Positions 41,424 through 41,878 of a stretch of DNA of 41,878 nt are shown here, piece after piece. The notes under the pieces were generated by a model, which saw only the letters and a list, made by a program, of their open reading frames with translations, had not been told where the DNA came from and ran no database searches. The DNA comes from JACQHJ01 sp038063075. Its GTDB lineage: Bacteria; Patescibacteriota; Microgenomatia; Levybacterales; UBA12049. The position numbers and the translations under genes are program-made. The stretch spans positions 1-41,878 of the forward strand of contig JBBTVW010000012.1 in assembly GCA_038063075.1 (NCBI GenBank). Reading direction: 5' to 3'. Numbering within the stretch: the first letter of the stretch is position 1; every line of letters starts with the position of its first letter.

Positions 41424-41433
41424 AGGCATATAA

Positions 41434-41510
41434 GCCCCCGTCGTCTAGCGGCTTAGGACATCTGATTCTCATTCAGAAAATCACCGGTTCAAATCCGGTC
41501 GGGGGTACCA
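41434..41510 (+). tRNA. trnE: tRNA-Glu (anticodon CUC), CCA encoded
   Basis: A full cloverleaf can be drawn. The acceptor stem GCCCCCG (41434-41440) pairs with CGGGGGT (41500-41506), with a G-U pair at the first position. The D stem is GTC/GAC. The anticodon stem TCTGA/TCAGA encloses loop TTCTCAT with anticodon CTC (41468-41470). The T stem ACCGG/CCGGT encloses TTCAAAT. CCA is encoded at 41508-41510. It decodes GAG. It lies on the opposite strand to the glycan genes and marks their right-hand border. Confidence 0.95.
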
Positions 41511-41773
41511 AACGGGATAGGGCATCATAAGGTTTTACATTAGCCTCGAAATTAGGGCTTAATGCAATTTCAAGCTTATTAAAGTTTAAAGGCTAATTTG
41601 AATAGACGCGAACGGGAATTGAACCAACTCCTATCTCTAATCCCCAAACAGCCCATAATCAGAACCCTTTCGTTGATTTAGCCAAATCTCAAAAATATTA
41701 CTAGACGACGTTAGAACCTATTTTTAGATATTTATTTTGATTCCGTCAAGAAGTGAAGTAATTTTAACTTTAT
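41511..41773. other. Noncoding region between tRNA-Glu and the toxin fragment
   Basis: No coding frame is supported here. ATTAGCCT (41539-41546) and AGGCTAAT (41590-41597) form an 8 bp inverted repeat with a 43 nt loop. A further GGCT at about 41556 offers an alternative pairing. On the minus strand 41613-41625 reads GGTTCAATTCCCG, like the T loop of a tRNA, but no matching acceptor or anticodon stem is evident. It may be a decayed tRNA end or a structured RNA. Confidence 0.45.
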
Positions 41774-41878
41774 TTACTCGTAAATAGTTGCTCTGTGTCC
41801 TGCGTTGATAATATAGACTACTTTATCTTTATCGTTAATTTTGTAAATTACTCTGTAAACACCAACTTTATATGAGTA
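41774..41878 (-). CDS. RelE/ParE-type toxin, C-terminal fragment
   Basis: A minus-strand frame enters from the right edge and ends with TAA at 41774, giving 34 codons. The residues YRVIYKINDKDKVVYI followed by NAGHRATIYE match the C-terminal strands of RelE/ParE-superfamily toxins: the YRVxY strand, a charged turn, a hydrophobic strand and the GHRxxxY ending. These proteins are ribosome-dependent mRNA nucleases or gyrase inhibitors and are encoded next to an antitoxin, which would lie beyond the window. The N-terminal part is not visible, so the subgroup cannot be decided. A free-standing fragment is also possible. Confidence 0.75.
   Translation of the reverse strand, partial: YSYKVGVYRVIYKINDKDKVVYIINAGHRATIYE

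Noticed and set aside
41605..41700. A second complete tRNA gene on the minus strand
   Set aside because: Only a T-loop-like piece is seen. No acceptor stem complementary to the 3' part and no convincing anticodon arm could be drawn.
1..41878. CRISPR array, insertion sequence or transposase
   Set aside because: No regularly spaced repeats, terminal inverted repeats or transposase-like proteins were found on either strand.
1..41878. Rho-independent terminators at the ends of the gene runs
   Set aside because: T-rich runs are frequent in this AT-rich sequence, but none follows a stable GC-containing hairpin at a gene end.

Overview
The window is a 41.9 kb piece of an AT-rich bacterial genome (roughly 30% G+C by eye) with three 100-N scaffold gaps. 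It is almost entirely one surface-glycan or protein-glycosylation locus. The likely source is a Candidate Phyla Radiation (Patescibacteria) genome, most plausibly Microgenomates. The reasons are the DUF5652-like small membrane protein at 24547-24771, the DUF5667-like extracytoplasmic protein at 7296-7859, the very tight gene packing and the style of the membrane glycosyltransferases. This placement is inference from family knowledge. TGA is clearly a stop here (seven ATGA start/stop overlaps), so the UGA=Gly lineages (Gracilibacteria, Absconditabacteria) are excluded.

There are 35 protein genes and one tRNA. Thirty-two of the protein genes lie on the minus strand in three tightly packed runs, read right to left. 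Run 1 (40930 to 24749, 12 genes) holds a DPM1-like GT2, a GT87/MptB-like protein, a GT39-like protein, a YfhO-like protein, two PTPS-related membrane proteins, another DPM1-like GT2, a WzxC-like flippase, three further GT2s and a second YfhO-like protein. Run 2 (24475 to 19281, 5 genes) holds a GT4, a YfhO-like protein, two GT2s and a methyltransferase. Run 3 (19126 to 1, 15 genes) holds three tandem GT39-like paralogues, another GT39-like protein, a PTPS-related protein, a GT2::GT-C fusion, galE, the DUF5667-like protein, a GT87-like protein, another PTPS-related protein, a GT4, a second flippase, a DPM1-like GT2, a GT4 and a GT39-like gene cut by the left edge. A small plus-strand gene (24547-24771) separates runs 1 and 2. 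A 154 bp spacer with a promoter-like sequence and a strong Shine-Dalgarno separates runs 2 and 3.

By family I count 16 GT-C-type multi-membrane proteins or domains (7 GT39-like, 4 PTPS-related, 3 YfhO-like, 2 GT87-like), 9 GT2 domains, 3 GT4 enzymes, 2 MOP-superfamily flippases, GalE and one methyltransferase. A working model, which is inference, has three parts. Four DPM1-like GT2s charge polyprenyl phosphate with different sugars. Cytoplasmic GT2 and GT4 enzymes build lipid-linked oligosaccharides that the two flippases export. The GT-C proteins then add sugars on the outer face. No initiating phosphoglycosyl transferase, O-antigen polymerase, ligase or oligosaccharyltransferase is recognisable in the window.

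To the right of the locus lie a 125-residue protein of unknown function, a divergent tRNA-Glu(CUC), about 260 bp of noncoding sequence with a tRNA-like fragment, and the C-terminus of a RelE/ParE-type toxin cut by the right edge.
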